Origin: Hydrangea macrophylla | Taxonomy: Eukaryota; Streptophyta; Magnoliopsida; Cornales; Hydrangeaceae | Assembly: GCA_033977485.1 (NCBI GenBank) | Contig: CM066984.1 | Span: 25,565,001 to 25,629,000 of the forward strand | Direction: 5' to 3' | DNA: 64,000 nt | Notes under the pieces: model-generated | Told to the model about the DNA's origin: nothing | What the model saw: only the letters and a program-made list of their open reading frames with translations | The model's database searches: none | In this document: positions 30,814 to 43,684 of the stretch, in pieces | Numbering within the stretch: the first letter of the stretch is position 1 | Layout of the letters: every line of letters starts with the position of its first letter | Translations under genes and position numbers: made by a program

Positions 30814-33800
30814 TGTTGAAAGAAATCTTTTTTCTTTTCTTATCTTTATGTTATTATTTAGAGTTTGACGACTCAATTGTAATTTCCTTTTCTTTCATTA
30901 TAAATAAAAGAGAGACTCACAATTGTGAGCTCTAAGCCTGAAAAATACTCTCTCAAAAATCCAACATGGTATCAGAGCCACCTTGAATTAGGGATTGACT
31001 CATCTCAACAACAACCACCACCATCCACACTATTCACGCGACACTGTTCTGGAGACACTGTTCATCGGTGGGCTGTTTTGATCGGTTCTTTGTTTTCGGC
31101 AATTTTTGGTCCTTCTATGGACCACTGATCAGTTCTAACTGATCTGTTAGCACCCTATATGGTGTTCTAATCTCTTTCTCTAGTTTTCAGCCCTAGGTAA
31201 GTTGTCTACAATAGAATCCTAGGGTGCTGATTGTCTTCTTTCTTTTCGAGTTTTTTAGGTCCGTGATCGGACCAATGATTTGTCCATAGATTACTAGGAC
31301 TGCCTTGACTACCTTCGTTTACTTGTGAAGCGGGTGTGTGTTCAACTTTCAACATGTCTAAGGATGGTGTGACACCCGAAAAAACTTCGAAGAGTGCCGA
31401 ATCCTCTAGATCTCCTATAGGTAATGAGAGACAACCCTTCATTACCGAGAATCTTGGTTCTAAAATCACCACTATCTTGTTTAATGGTGAGAACTACATG
31501 TCATGGTCTCAATCGGCAACTCTCTGGCTCCGAAGTCGAGCCAAGTTTGGTTATGTTGATGGTACAGTCAAGGCCCCTAGTCACGATGATCCCTCTTATG
31601 CAAAGTGGGAAGTTGATAATTACTTGATCATGAATTGGTTAGTTCGTTCCATGGAGCCTGAACTAGCAGATCCGTTTCTGTCTTTGGAAACAGCGCAAGA
31701 TATTTGGGACATTCTGACTCAGACTTACTCCCAGAAGGAGAATGTAGCCTAAGTTTATGAGTTTCGCCATAGTGGTGATCGGGGTAGTGGACCCCGGGAT
31801 CAGTTGACTACCGGATCCGAGTCTACTCATCATGAGGATTCTCATACTTCCTCACCTTCATTCGCACATAGAGGTATTGGCCATACTAATATTGAGACAC
31901 TGCATTGTATTATGGCTCAGCTTGACACTCCCACGAGTGCCTCTACTACTTTTGCCTAAAAAAGGTAATTTTGCTAATTGTTCAAGTGCTTTAAGTGCTA
32001 ATTCTAGGCAGCCATGGATCATTGACTTCGGAGCTTCGGATCATATGACTGGTAGAGAGGAGAATGGTCTTAACTACAGCGTAACTTTTTTTCCTACTCA
32101 CTGTGTCTTTCAGGATCTCTCCACGAAGAAGGTGATTGACAGTGGTAGAGAGGAGAATGGTCTCTATTTTTTGTTGCCCGATGGAGCTACTAGTGCGAAC
32201 TTGACACAAGCTGCTCATCATTCATAGAGCGAGACACTCCCTCGAGAGGCTTGGCTATGGCATCAAAGATTAGGACATCCCTCCTTTTGTTTGCTTCGTT
32301 TTTTGTTTCCTTCCTTAGTCAAAAATTAAAGTGTTTCCGAGATTTCTTGTGAGGCCTGTGAGCTCGGAAAACACCATCGTGCTATATTTAATTCTAGTTT
32401 TAATAAAAGTTCTATTCCCTTTGCTATTATTCATATCGATATTTGGGGTCCTTCTTCTGGTATTTCTTTGAAGGGATATAAATGGTTTGTCACCTTTATC
32501 GATGATTGCACTCGCACTACTTGGATCTATTTGATGAAAGAAAAAAGTGATGTGTTTTCTCTCTTTCAAACATTCCATAAAATGATATGTACGCAGTTTA
32601 GTACAGTTGTCAAAATTGTTCGGTCGGATAAAGGGGGGGAATATATCTATGGTGGTCTCACTCACTATTTTTCCGAGCATGGCATGGTCTATCAGACGTC
32701 GTGTACTAATACTCCACAACAGAATGGAGTAGCTGAGAGAAAAAAAACCCCACTTGTTAGAGTCTGCTAGGTCCATGTTGTTCTCCATGCAACTTCCCAA
32801 GTCTTGCTAGGGACAGGCCATCCTAACTGCTGCATATCTTATTAATTGTCTGCCTACCCGTGTGCTTGGTAAAAGAAGTCCAATCGATCTTCTTACTAAT
32901 CCGTCCTCAATTTTCCCCATTCCTCCTAAAGTATTTGGTTGTGCTTGTTTTGTCCACAATCACTCTCCTTTCCGAAGAAAGTTAGATCCTTGTTCTCTTA
33001 AATGTGTTTTTGTTGGGTATTCACCTACACAAAAAGGGTACAAGTGTAATCATCCTCCCACACGTAAATGGTATGTGTCTATGGATGTTACCTTTGATGA
33101 GACATTGTCATACTTCCAGCCTTCCCAACCATGTCTTCAGGGGGAGAAAGAGAACAACGAAGAGATGCCTGTAGAAATTGTTCCATTTACTATAGGAAGA
33201 GACGAGGGTGAAAGAGAAGAAAAGAAAGGAGAGATAAGTGAAAGTGAGAAAAAGAAAGGAGAGATAAATGACAGTGAGGAAAAGAAAGAGGGAGAGTGGA
33301 GTGGAAGTGAAGAAAAGAAAGAGGGGGAAAATAGAGAAGGAAAAGGAAATGAACTACTCACCTATTCAAAGAATAAAGGAAGGAAAATTTTTGGGACAAC
33401 AGAAAAGAGGACCATCTCTCTCCAATCCCATTACAATTGTCTTCTTCAAGTGATGATGGTGCAGGTATTTCTAGTCCTTTGATTCCTTCGACTCCTATTC
33501 CTAATTCTCCTTCTTCTATTTCTTCCTCTGATGATGAATTAGACATAGCTATTGCTCTTCGCAAGGGTATTAGGGAGTACTAAACATCCGATTTCTAAAT
33601 TTGTTTCGTACTCTCGATTATCTTCATCACATAGGGCCTTTGTGTCGAAACTCGATACTACTATTCCTAACCATGTGCAGGAAGCTCTATATGATCCTAA
33701 CTGGAAATTTGCCATGCTTGAAGAGATGAAAGCACTTCACAAGAATGGAACTTGGGAATTTGTAGAACTACCTCGAGGGAAAAAGACAGTGGGGTGCAAG

Positions 33801-35363
33801 TGGGTGTTTACTATGAAGCACAAAGCAGATGGAACAATCGAAAGGTATAAAACAAGGTTGGTTGCTATGGGCTTTACTCAGACTGATGGGGTAGACTATT
33901 AGGAGACCTTTGCCCCCGTTGCTAAGATGAACTCCATCAGGGTTCTGTTATCCCTAGCAGCAAATCTAGAGTGGCCTTTACATCAGTTTGTCGTGAAGAA
34001 TGCATTTTTGCATGGTGATTTGGAAGAAGAGGTGTACATGTATATTGCTCCTGGTTTTGAGAATAGCAAGATTGGAGGCAAAGTGTGGCGTCTTAAGAAG
34101 TCTTTGTATGGACTAAAATAGTCACCGAGAGCGTGATTTGATTAGTTCTCTCAAGTTATGGTCAGGTGTGGTTTCAGGCAAAGCCAATAGAATCATGCTC
34201 TTTTTATTAAACACTCGTCACAGGGTAAGGTGACTGCTTTGATTGTCTATGTAGACGATATTGTCCTCACAGGTGATGACTTGGAGGAGATGAAAAAATT
34301 GAAATCGTATCTTGCTAAGGAGTTTGAAATTAAAGACTTGGGAAATCTAAAGTACTTCCTTGGAATCGAAGTGGCGAGATCCAAGGAAAGAATATTCATA
34401 TCCCAGAGAAAGTATGTTTTGGATCTTCTAAAGGAAACATACATGTTGGGGAGCAAGGCGGTGGATACACCAATGGACTATAACTCAAAGTTAGGGGATG
34501 ATCCAGATGGAGAACTAGCTGATAAGGGCAGTTACCAGAGATTGGTAGATAAACTGATTTACTTAGCCCATACTAGACCGGATATTGCTTTTGCAGTCAG
34601 TGTAGTTAGTTAATTTATGCATGCCCCTAAACAAACTCATCTTGATGCCGTGTTTCGGGTCATTCGATACCTTAAGTCAGCACCAGGGAAAGGACTATTC
34701 TTTGCTAAGAATGGTCATACATCAGTTGAGGCCTATACTGATGCTGATTGGGCTGGTTCAATAAATGATAGGAGATCGACTAAGGGTTATTGTTCGTTTG
34801 TTGGAGGTAATTTGGTAACGTGAGGAGCAAGGAGCAGCCAGTAGTGACTAGGTCCAGCGCAGAGGCAGAGTTTAGAGCTATGGCGCAAGGAGTATGTGAG
34901 TTATTATGGATCCAGATTGTGTTATCAGATCTTGGGTTTGGACCCAAGGACTCTATGAAGCTACACTGTGATAATAAGGCTGCTATTAGTATTGCTCACA
35001 ACTCGGTCCAACATGACTGAACAAAACATGTGGAGATTGATAGACATTTCATCAAGGAGAAGCTAAACAATGGAAGCATTTGCACACCTTTTGTGAAGTC
35101 AGGAGAGCAGTTAGTAGATGTTCTGACAAAGAGTCTTACTAGTCGTTCGTTTCACTTTATTCTTGCCAAGCTGGGCATGAGAGATATCTTTGCACCAGCT
35201 TGAGGGGGAGTGTTGAAAGAAGTCTTTTTTTCTTTTGTTATCTTTATGTTATTATTTCGAGTTTGAGGACTCAATTGTAATTTCCTTTGCTTTCATTATA
35301 ATAAAAGAGAGACTCACAATTGTGAGCTTCAAGCATGAAAAATACTCTCTAAAAAATCCAACA
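30814..35363 (+). mobile_element. Ty1/copia element C, full-length but decayed
   Basis: LTRs of 153 bp (30814-30966 and 35211-35363) are flanked by the perfect 5-bp duplication AAATA (30809-30813 and 35364-35368). The primer site TGGTATCAGAGCC follows the 5' LTR, and the polypurine tract TTGAGGGGGAG precedes the 3' LTR. The LTRs differ at roughly ten positions, so this insertion is clearly older than Copia A. Confidence 0.95.
31354..35203 (+). pseudogene. Copia C gag-pol, disrupted
   Basis: Gag begins at 31354 and keeps the retrotran_gag-like start (ILFNGENYMSWSQSA, WDILTQTYSQ) to 31752. Most of the rest of Gag and the zinc knuckle are missing. Protease (WIIDFGASDHMTG, Ser changed to Phe), integrase ([23 protein letters not shown]), a Glu/Lys/Ser-rich spacer (about 33140-33340), reverse transcriptase (YVDDIVLTGDD) and RNase H (DADWAG, SSAEAEFRAMA) follow with many stops and frameshifts. 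Confidence 0.9.
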
Positions 35364-36944
35364 AAATATATCATCTTGCACGTGTATGATCCTAGTAAAG
35401 CTCGGTTTGATTCATGGATTTAGTGTTGGGAAAGGAAACAAAACAATACTCCTCTTTGTTTCGTTTGGTTAATAAGATAAACCGTGAAGAGAAAGGAAGG
35501 ATAAAGCAATATGTTGAAAACTAAATCAAAATTACTGAATTTTGTGAGCCATTCCTTTCACCTGTCCTTTATTTTTATTTTATTTATTTATTTTTTATTT
35601 TTCATTTTCATGTTTTGGAATTTTTTAATTTCGAATGTTCTTTAACCATTAAGGAAAACATGGAAAAAAGCTAGGGAAATAGCCTTCTCTTTCTCCTTCT
35701 CTAAATCGATAAACCAAAGCAAGCCTAATACGATTCAGCTGTATTGGAGCTTTTACTGTGAACCAGACAAGGTGGCCATCCTTCTGCTTCTTGAACAAGA
35801 AATTTCTGATAAAGTGGTTAGTTTACAAAATGCTAAACATTTACTGCTTTGCCAAGAGATGCGAACCGGTAGAAGGGTACGAGTCGAGGGGGATTTGAAA
35901 ACTAGGTGATATAGTCTTATGGTTGAAGTTCTAGATTAAGATATTTCTTAGATCAATCGCTAAAGCTGAAGGAGGAAATTGGTTACGGTTAGTATGTCTT
36001 CTTTCTTGACCTCGTGTAAGTTGCAAGATGAGCACGTTAGTTGTGAATTCAAGAACACACTTCTGGAGACTGAGTCGTCGTCCTGTTTCGAAGTCATATA
36101 TTTATCTGTTGGGGATTGGTTAGACTTGGTTATGATTATATGATTATATGATTAATAGCCATATAGCCTGTACAGTAACTTGTTGCATGTATGAATGTGG
36201 TGGTGTTGTAGGCATTCCCAAATACGACCTAGTGAAGGAAGAGGAAAGGAAAATGAGGACAACTATTTCCCTTGTGGTTTCCTGCATTCTTAACATAGAA
36301 ATAAAAGAAACTCCAGAATATTATAGAAACTCTAGGAAAGGGGAAGGGATATGACTCAAAAATATTTCTTTATAGCAGAATGTCTTACACTTGTTAAATA
36401 TTTAGTTATGGTTTATACCAAGATAAAATGTTATGACCAATTGAAGTTTTAGATATGTGTTAGTTTGGAAGTAAGTTAATTTTCTTTTCTGCTTTACAAC
36501 AAAATTTGGACCAAATGTGCCTTTAAGTCAGAAATCAAGTCCCCAAACACCCAACTCTCTGGTTAAATATAGTGAGCTAGAGTTGTAGGCAATGTTGTGT
36601 ATGTTTTTACATGAAATCCTTTAAGAAATAGGCATATATGTACTGTATCTTTCATTCGCGACTCTACGCCTATTCCCATTTGGTTTTAAATTTTTTTTAT
36701 CATTAGGAATTCTTATATTTGCACCCAATCATGTCACCATGCAAAAAAATGTTAAAGGGCTAGAATTGAATATTATTTCTAACTTCATTGCCATGCCACA
36801 ACAGTTACATGTGAAGCTCCCTCAACAAATGTTATCTGAAAGCCTTCACTGATAGATTTAGCTTATAAATTTTTTCGCACTCTCGTAGACTGATCAAACC
36901 AAGTTCCAACTGAGACAACCCTTGGACAAGGTTTTGATCAGAAG

Positions 36945-37027
<83 letters not shown>

Positions 37028-37942
37028 GCACGCGTGGGCATATCAAGCGCCTTATAGACAAACACAAGCAAAACCTAAAAAACATACGCCATTTTTTAAA
37101 ACCGAATTCCATCGTTTAGACCTTGAAAAATGCAGTTCTTCCGTTTTGGAAAGTTTTGTTTCCTTAATAACTTCCTACAGGAATTTCCCTTTTGTCTCTA
37201 GTTTGTTTCCAGAGTCTGAGGAGAATATATAGTTTCCAACTATGAGCCTAACTCAAACTCACCTATTTTGGTAATTTTCTTTCCTTAGCTGCATTATGAC
37301 AATATTATTATTTAAAGAATTGTCTCCAGCAAAGGAATTTACTTTATTATCAATAATAAACCAGTTCTAAGATATTTTTGGAGTTCTTGGTGGATTCCAA
37401 TAAGTTCTTTTGATATATTGACGTGCTTGTATAGCTTTTCCTTTTGTATTGCATCATTGAAAAATCATAGACTTGGACAATTCAGATGCCCTAGAGATCT
37501 CTCATAGTCAAGGTCTAGAAGGAAGTTTTGTTCACATTTCTTTTTTTCAAAAGTGGCTGCCGACTCTGCCCAGCTCTTGGGAAAATGCACAACTATGTAG
37601 GGCTAGCTCAAAAAATCTAAGATGTATATATTGGGGTACCTAGATAATAAAAGTTGACTTGAATTTTGTTACATCCGGGGTCAGGGAATGTATGGAAAAG
37701 TATAGGCCAGTGGCCACCGTGTATTCTTGGCCAGTAAATTGTATGGTTCTGATAACTATGTTAAACTTGCTGAATTTTCATAGCTTTCTAGGCTTCTAGA
37801 TGTATACTAGTTTAGTAGTTGTTGTAGATAATGATCCAAGTGCTCAGTGAGCCACGGAACAAATATGTGTCCAAAAAAGTGACAACTCAAAAAATATAAC
37901 TTCAGTACTTGCATGGTAATCTGTACCTGTTGTCAATTGTTA
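35364..37942. other. Intergenic sequence with a long CT microsatellite
   Basis: No gene is seen on either strand. The segment begins with the AAATA duplication of Copia C and contains the 77-bp CT run at 36949-37025. Frames across that run are artefacts. Confidence 0.5.
36949..37025. repeat. CT microsatellite, about 38 units
   Basis: An uninterrupted CT dinucleotide run ending in CTCTCATG. Confidence 0.95.
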
Positions 37943-37950
37943 ATTGCTAG

Positions 37951-38920
37951 TTGGGTTGGTCATGGGTCGGGTGAGTCAGGTTTGACTCCCACCCATTCAT
38001 CCACCCGAATGTCATCGGGTTGAACACCAACCACCCGTCATCCATCCATCTAATCGGGTGAAACCGACTCGTCGGTTTCAGGTGGATTCGGGTCGGGTCG
38101 GGTGAAACTGACAACTTTGATGAAATAAGTTTCTCACAAGATTTGCAAGTCAAATTGATGCTAATTTACCTGAGTCAACCAAATGACAGAAATCAACAAG
38201 GGGATAAAGAGTTAAATCCCATAAAGGTTTAAATCACCTACAGAAATATAGCATCAAATCTACAATACACCCCCCAAAAACTACAAATCCAGAGTTTTGG
38301 TGAAGTACCTTGGCAACTCCAGCGGTGGTGGGGTCGCACGACCCTTGGCAGCGACGGCGAGGTGAGGAGAATCCATCTAGAGAGGTGACCACTGAGATAT
38401 CCTCTGCTAGCACTTCGATATAAATGGATACATCAACACTAGTGGGCCACTCTCTCTTGTTAGTTCAATCAGACATTTGTTGCAGAAAGAATGATTACAT
38501 TTAAAAATTTGCAGAAAGAATAATTCCATTGGATCCTCAATGATTAAAGCTTTCAACATGACAACCATCCGAGATGGTGACCATGACATATGGACAACGA
38601 ACGGCGGCAAGAGAACTCAGAGAATCTTCGGTTTGTGTGGAATGGGAGTGAGGCGGCTATATCTCCTCTCTTGAAGTTGTGAGGCCTTGGGAAGAGTCAA
38701 ATGTGATTTGGGTTTTGTGTGTAAATTAGTAAATGAAGTGATTGGGTGGGTCGGGTCTAGTCGGGTTTCGTAGTAGAACCGACATCCGAACCAAATGCAT
38801 TCGGGTTTGCCTTGCAAAACCCACGACTCAACCGACGAGTTACCAAACCCGCTGAAATGCCTTCGGGTCGGTCTGGTTGGGTCTGGTGGTTTGGGTCACG
38901 GGATTTGTTGATCACCCCTA
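37951..38920. mobile_element. Non-autonomous hAT element, 970 bp
   Basis: It is flanked by the perfect 8-bp duplication ATTGCTAG (37943-37950 and 38921-38928). The ends TTGGGTTGGTCA and the complement of TAGGGGTGATCA form imperfect inverted repeats. Both subterminal regions are rich in GGGTCGGGT-type repeats in opposite orientations. No transposase is encoded; the middle may carry a captured gene fragment. Confidence 0.8.
38407..38610 (-). pseudogene. Possible captured RING-finger fragment inside the hAT element
   Basis: A short minus-strand frame contains IFKCNHSFCNKCLIELTR, which fits the central Cys-x-His-x2-Cys-x2-Cys part of a RING finger of the RBR/ARI ubiquitin-ligase kind. The first cysteine pair and the rest of the domain are absent, so it would be a non-functional fragment if the match is real. 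Confidence 0.35.
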
Positions 38921-38928
38921 ATTGCTAG

Positions 38929-40925
38929 GATTATTGCTTTCTTATGCCAATTACTCAAATATTATTCATAGAATTATATTGCTTTCTTAAGTCACTTGCT
39001 CAAATATTTTCTTGGTAAGTAACAGACTCTCTAATCTCTATGTTCTATTACTGACGATTGTATTTAGAATTGTTAGGATTTGCTAGTATTTCTGTTCTCA
39101 CTGTTCATCTTCATTATCTTCTCACAGCAATAATGCAAAAGTTCAAAATTCCCATCTTTTCTTTTGGATGATTGCTAGTTTTCTTCGCCAATTGAGTTTT
39201 ATCTAGTGCAGCTCAGTGAAATTGGTGTGTATTTGTGTTTCTAATACTACGAGATTTATATGTTAGAGCATATGAAGGATTTTAGTGCTTTGTTTTCTGG
39301 TAGAAAATAATTATGAATTGACAAATCTCATGAGCACAATTCGACACTATTACATAGTCAATCAACGAGGCACAAGGTCCTTTTTAATGATGCTCGACTC
39401 GACTTGACTCAAATTAACTCAAACTATGCCTTTGTCCCAAATTTTGGGGTTTACACTCCATGCTAACACAATTTATTTTTTTTTTTTTTTTCCTACTTCC
39501 TTCATCAGTTCAACACTTTGAATTTGAGTGAAATACGTGGTTGGTACTTAGAACAATTGGCCTTTGTTACCTGTGGCTCTCATGAATGACCGTCCTTGTG
39601 TTTTATTGAGTTGTTGTCACAGACCTTCATTTTTTAGTGCATCCTTTCTTATGTCGTCACCCAGCCATTCTGACATCCTAAAAGCAACAAGATAAACTTG
39701 CATGCTTCATGACTCTCCAACTTCTACCATAAAGAATCAATACCTTAAATTTCTTTGTAAAACTTTTCCGTTAGGCTATATACGGTTTACAAATTTAGTG
39801 AAAGAAAGAAAAACTTGTCTTTGTTTTGTTAAAAAGAAAACAATGAGGAGCAAGAAAGGAAAATAGGATGAAAAATTAAGTAAAAACTTTGAATTTTCTT
39901 AGTCACTTTCCTTCTTCTTTTCTTGAGTTCGCATTATATTCGGAAATTTTGTTATTGCTTATGTTCTTTAGGCATGAAGGAAACCACTAGAGAAATGTTT
40001 ATTGTTTCCTTGTATAATTTCTTCTCTAAGTAACAAACCAACTGGATTGGTTATGTACGACCACATGACTATGGGGGTTAGTTTACTTTCTTAGAGTAGT
40101 AGTAGAGAAATGATTCATGTTGTAATGGAGCATCTGCCAGTATCCACAATTTTGTGTATTTCATTGTGACACTCATCTTCCTTTTTTCATGTTCTTTCTG
40201 CTTTAAAGCATCTCCGAACTTGAGGTAGCAAACGTGTACTTTGCTACCTCAAAGTTTTGCACTCCAACCCAAGATAGCAAATTCCATATCATATTATTGT
40301 TTAGCCCTTTCGCTGGATGAGACCCAAAGAATGGCGGTAGTGATCTATGGTGGTGGCGGTGGTGTGAGTGGTGGTATCATTTTGATATCCTTGATACATA
40401 TATGATACTATGATAGTGACTTCTTCATTTCTCTAATTCTCTTTGTAGTCTACCAGCTTGTAACAATGGTGGGGATTGCTAATAAAATCAACTTTTCAAA
40501 ACTACCACAAATCATTCCCAAAAAAAAAACTAGCCTAATCCACTGAACATTCATAACAGAAATCCTTATTTCATCAATTGGCAATTCGAGAACCTTCAAA
40601 AGCAAACAGAGTAAAGAAACCAAATATGCTAGACAAAGCTCTCGTTCTCGCTCTCGCGAAAAAATTTGGTTATTTTTCTGCATTCTCTCTCTCTCTCTCT
40701 CGATCTTGATCTCAAAAAAATTTGGTTATTTTTCTGCATTCCAATACCAAGTATAGAGTCAGAACTCGAGTGTTATTTCACTAATTCACCATCTAAAATC
40801 TTAAATTTTGCCAATTATTCAAACAAATCTTAATTCACAATTATTTGAGCTTTAGATTATAGGCACACTAATGCGATGAAGATAAGAAAATTGTGCCCAA
40901 AACAGAAAATAAAAGAAATGCTATA
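38929..40925. other. Intergenic sequence downstream of the receptor kinase
   Basis: No gene is seen. TTTGTCCCAAATTTTGGGGT near 39430 resembles a SINE 3' end on the minus strand. A 27-bp direct repeat (AAAAAATTTGGTTATTTTTC and onward) lies near 40661 and 40716, either side of a CT run. Confidence 0.5.
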
Positions 40926-43271
40926 CTATATGGTACTCAGAAAAGATGTAGGACTGGGAGGTATAGGTATGTCTACTGTCCCTTCTAGCATCAATAGAAC
41001 TTTCTTCATCGAAGGCCTCAGCGATGGCTCGTCTTGGATGCACCAAAGTCCCACTCTCACCATTCTCTCCAGTTTTCTCTTGTCAACCTCCTCATCCCCC
41101 ACTAGTTTCCCCACCTCACCTGATTGGAAACACTCATAAACCCATTCTTCAAGAACAGCCTCATCCTCAGACAGGCTCCAATCCACACTCCTCCGACAAC
41201 ATATTATCTCAAACAACACTATTCCATAGCTATAAACATCTGCTTTAACCGTCACAGGCAATTTTCGGTGCCACTCAGGTGCAACATAGCCACGTGTTCC
41301 TCTAATCCCGGTAAATGTATTAGTCTGATCTGGTTTTAATAGCTTCGCCAGTCCAAAATCAGCAATCTTTGCACACCTATACTCGTCCATGAGTATATTT
41401 TGAGGTTTGATGTCACAATGAATGATCTGAGTCTCACACTCTTCGTGTAGATACAAGATTCCTCTTGCTATATCCAGAGCAATACTAATTCTTTCATCCC
41501 AATTATATGTCCTTTTCTCTAAAGATGTCGGAAATAGTAAATCTGCAAGTGACCCATTGGCCATGAACTCGTACACTAGGAGTCTCTTAGGTCCATTGAG
41601 GCAGTAACCGAGTAAACGGACTAGATTACGATGATGGGTTTTTCCGATCACTTTCATTTCTGTTTGAAACTCTCTTTCTCCTTCTGCTAAAACTTTGTCT
41701 AGTCTCTTCACGGCCACGACCTTCTGGTTTTTCATTATGATCCCTTTATAAACCGTTCCAAATGATCCTTTACCCACCTCTTCTTTGAATCCGTCTGTGA
41801 CTTTCTCTAGTTCTGCATAAGTAAATGCCCGTGGTGCAACGTCCTCATAAAGTTCAACATTCCCGGTCTCGGAGATTTTCCTATATGCATATACATGGTT
41901 TCTGTATATAAAAGCTCCAGAAATTACCAGGACAATAAATGCGATGACTAAAAATGAAACACTCACAATTAGGATGCCAACTCTTATCTCTTTCTTTCTC
42001 TCTCCAGGGAGATCATCTTTGATGGCAGGTGTAGAAGATGTAGCAACCTTGATAAGAGCAATGGTTGGATCACTCAGTAACCTTCTTCCATATCTCAAAG
42101 GAAGCCTTTGCTTTCTACATTCCTCATCTCTGAATAACGCAGCTTCACAATTACAGTCCTCCAAGCAGGCCTTTTCACAATTTTCTTTGCTTATTGACAA
42201 AGATAAATAAGAAATATCCTCCCACCAGGTATTATGCAATTCTGTCATGGTGTAAACGACCTTTCCGTCACCGTCTTTGCAACTTTCTGCTGTGAAATTT
42301 CTTTCACATCCCAAACTCCAATTGCCAGGACTGACAGAATCAAATCCCGGAAGACATATACAGTCAGGTACGTCGTCCAATAAAATACAATACCCATTTA
42401 GCCCACATAGACCTTTGGGACTACACCTATCACTCGAAGACGACCATATAGCTGAAAAATTGCCTCTCTGATCCAAACCACGAGAATAAAGCCGGAAAAT
42501 ACCATCAACATCGAGTTTCAAAAGATAAAGTTTTCCTTTTGTGGAAGACGCTTGTGTTAGATTCATTAAACTGGTATTTGAATTGAGTAAGTAGAGACGA
42601 CCATTATCATCGAGGTTCAGTGTCACATTCTCACCAACTCCATTCGTGCCTGATGCCCAATACGAGTACTGCGCTTCATCAGGTGTGTTCACCGGGTACT
42701 GAACCAAATGCCCATCAGCTTGCATATTGAGACGAAAAATCCCAGTTGTGCGGTCAGTTGCTGAAGAACTAGAAAACAGTTGTTGCCTTGCTTTGAGCCT
42801 CTGTCCAGGAAGCAATGTGTCGGTTGGGTGATTGAAACTCTCCCATATAATCATTTGGTTTGAGTTGTAGATTACAAAATTGCCCGAATCAAGCATGGAT
42901 GCGAAAGAAGCAGCAGGTTGGGAAGAATCAGCAATGTTTATACCTTGGCCTTGAGTTGATTGTAGAATGAGCCTTCCATCACTAGTTAGTGTCAAGGTGG
43001 CGTTTCCGGGGACAGGAGGGTGATTTCGGTTGGCAGTCCACACCACGGTCTGTTCTGGAATTCCGGCAAGAAAGACTCCGACGGCAAAGCCATTACCTTG
43101 CCGGTAGAATCCAAAGGCGTAGAGACCGGAGCGTGACAGCCATGAGGAGTTGGTGGTGGTGGGTGTTAGAGAAGAGCCTAGGCTTATTATGTTGGATTGT
43201 CTTTGTTGAGCTTCTGCTGCTATAGTACACAATGCATAGAGAAGAAGGGAGAGAAAGATAGCAGCTGCCAT
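40926..43271 (-). CDS. G-type lectin S-receptor-like serine/threonine protein kinase (LECRK/RLK1 type)
   Basis: A single-exon, 781-residue intact frame encodes a type I plasma-membrane receptor kinase. A signal peptide (about 1-22, cleavage near AEA/QQ) is followed by a bulb-type mannose-lectin region (about 30-150, VVWTANRNHPPV, LDSGNFV, WESFNHPTDTLLPGQ). Next come an EGF-like stretch (about 283-322, CSPKGLCGLNGYC, CLPGF), a PAN/apple-like cysteine cluster (about 331-386) and a transmembrane helix (about 430-456). The kinase domain (about 493-765) has GKGSFGTVYKG, Lys522 in VAVKRL, HCDIKPQN (618-625) and DFG (638-640). Cys in place of Arg before the catalytic Asp makes it a non-RD kinase, common in immune receptors. 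Family members act in defence and stress signalling; the ligand is unknown. All catalytic residues are present. Confidence 0.95.
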   Translation of the reverse strand: MAAAIFLSLLLYALCTIAAEAQQRQSNIISLGSSLTPTTTNSSWLSRSGLYAFGFYRQGNGFAVGVFLAGIPEQTVVWTANRNHPPVPGNATLTLTSDGRLILQSTQGQGINIADSSQPAASFASMLDSGNFVIYNSNQMIIWESFNHPTDTLLPGQRLKARQQLFSSSSATDRTTGIFRLNMQADGHLVQYPVNTPDEAQYSYWASGTNGVGENVTLNLDDNGRLYLLNSNTSLMNLTQASSTKGKLYLLKLDVDGIFRLYSRGLDQRGNFSAIWSSSSDRCSPKGLCGLNGYCILLDDVPDCICLPGFDSVSPGNWSLGCERNFTAESCKDGDGKVVYTMTELHNTWWEDISYLSLSISKENCEKACLEDCNCEAALFRDEECRKQRLPLRYGRRLLSDPTIALIKVATSSTPAIKDDLPGERKKEIRVGILIVSVSFLVIAFIVLVISGAFIYRNHVYAYRKISETGNVELYEDVAPRAFTYAELEKVTDGFKEEVGKGSFGTVYKGIIMKNQKVVAVKRLDKVLAEGEREFQTEMKVIGKTHHRNLVRLLGYCLNGPKRLLVYEFMANGSLADLLFPTSLEKRTYNWDERISIALDIARGILYLHEECETQIIHCDIKPQNILMDEYRCAKIADFGLAKLLKPDQTNTFTGIRGTRGYVAPEWHRKLPVTVKADVYSYGIVLFEIICCRRSVDWSLSEDEAVLEEWVYECFQSGEVGKLVGDEEVDKRKLERMVRVGLWCIQDEPSLRPSMKKVLLMLEGTVDIPIPPSPTSFLSTI

Positions 43272-43314
43272 ATTTTCTTTTCTGTGCCTCTTCTATGTTC
43301 TCCACTCTGCAGTT

Positions 43315-43326
43315 CTTAATATAATA
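43315..43326 (-). promoter_or_regulatory. TATA-like box of the receptor kinase gene
   Basis: On the minus strand TATTATATTAAG lies about 45-55 bases before the start codon, a short but plausible distance for a plant core promoter and leader. Confidence 0.45.
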
Positions 43327-43684
43327 AAGGTCCCCCAATGTGAAAAGTGTTTAGAAATCTTCATAGAAAAGTCTATAAGTTCTGTTTGTTTTGGTACAAT
43401 GGTTTATATGAAATGAGGAAAATAAAACTGTCCTAGCTGGTTGAAGGTTCATACCCGAGTAACCCAACCCTATTGGCAGCATGGACTAATACTAATAGCA
43501 CTATTCTCTGATCCAATTAGAAAATTTTTAAAGGGTATTTTGATAACTTTTACGTACAACTACAAATTCTATAGCAGTAAATCTATGTTATTTAAGGAGG
43601 GCGTGTTGTTGATGTATTCTATAATTCTTTTTCGACCTCTTAGCATGGGGAAAATATTTTGGCATCTCTGTGGACTTAGTTTTA

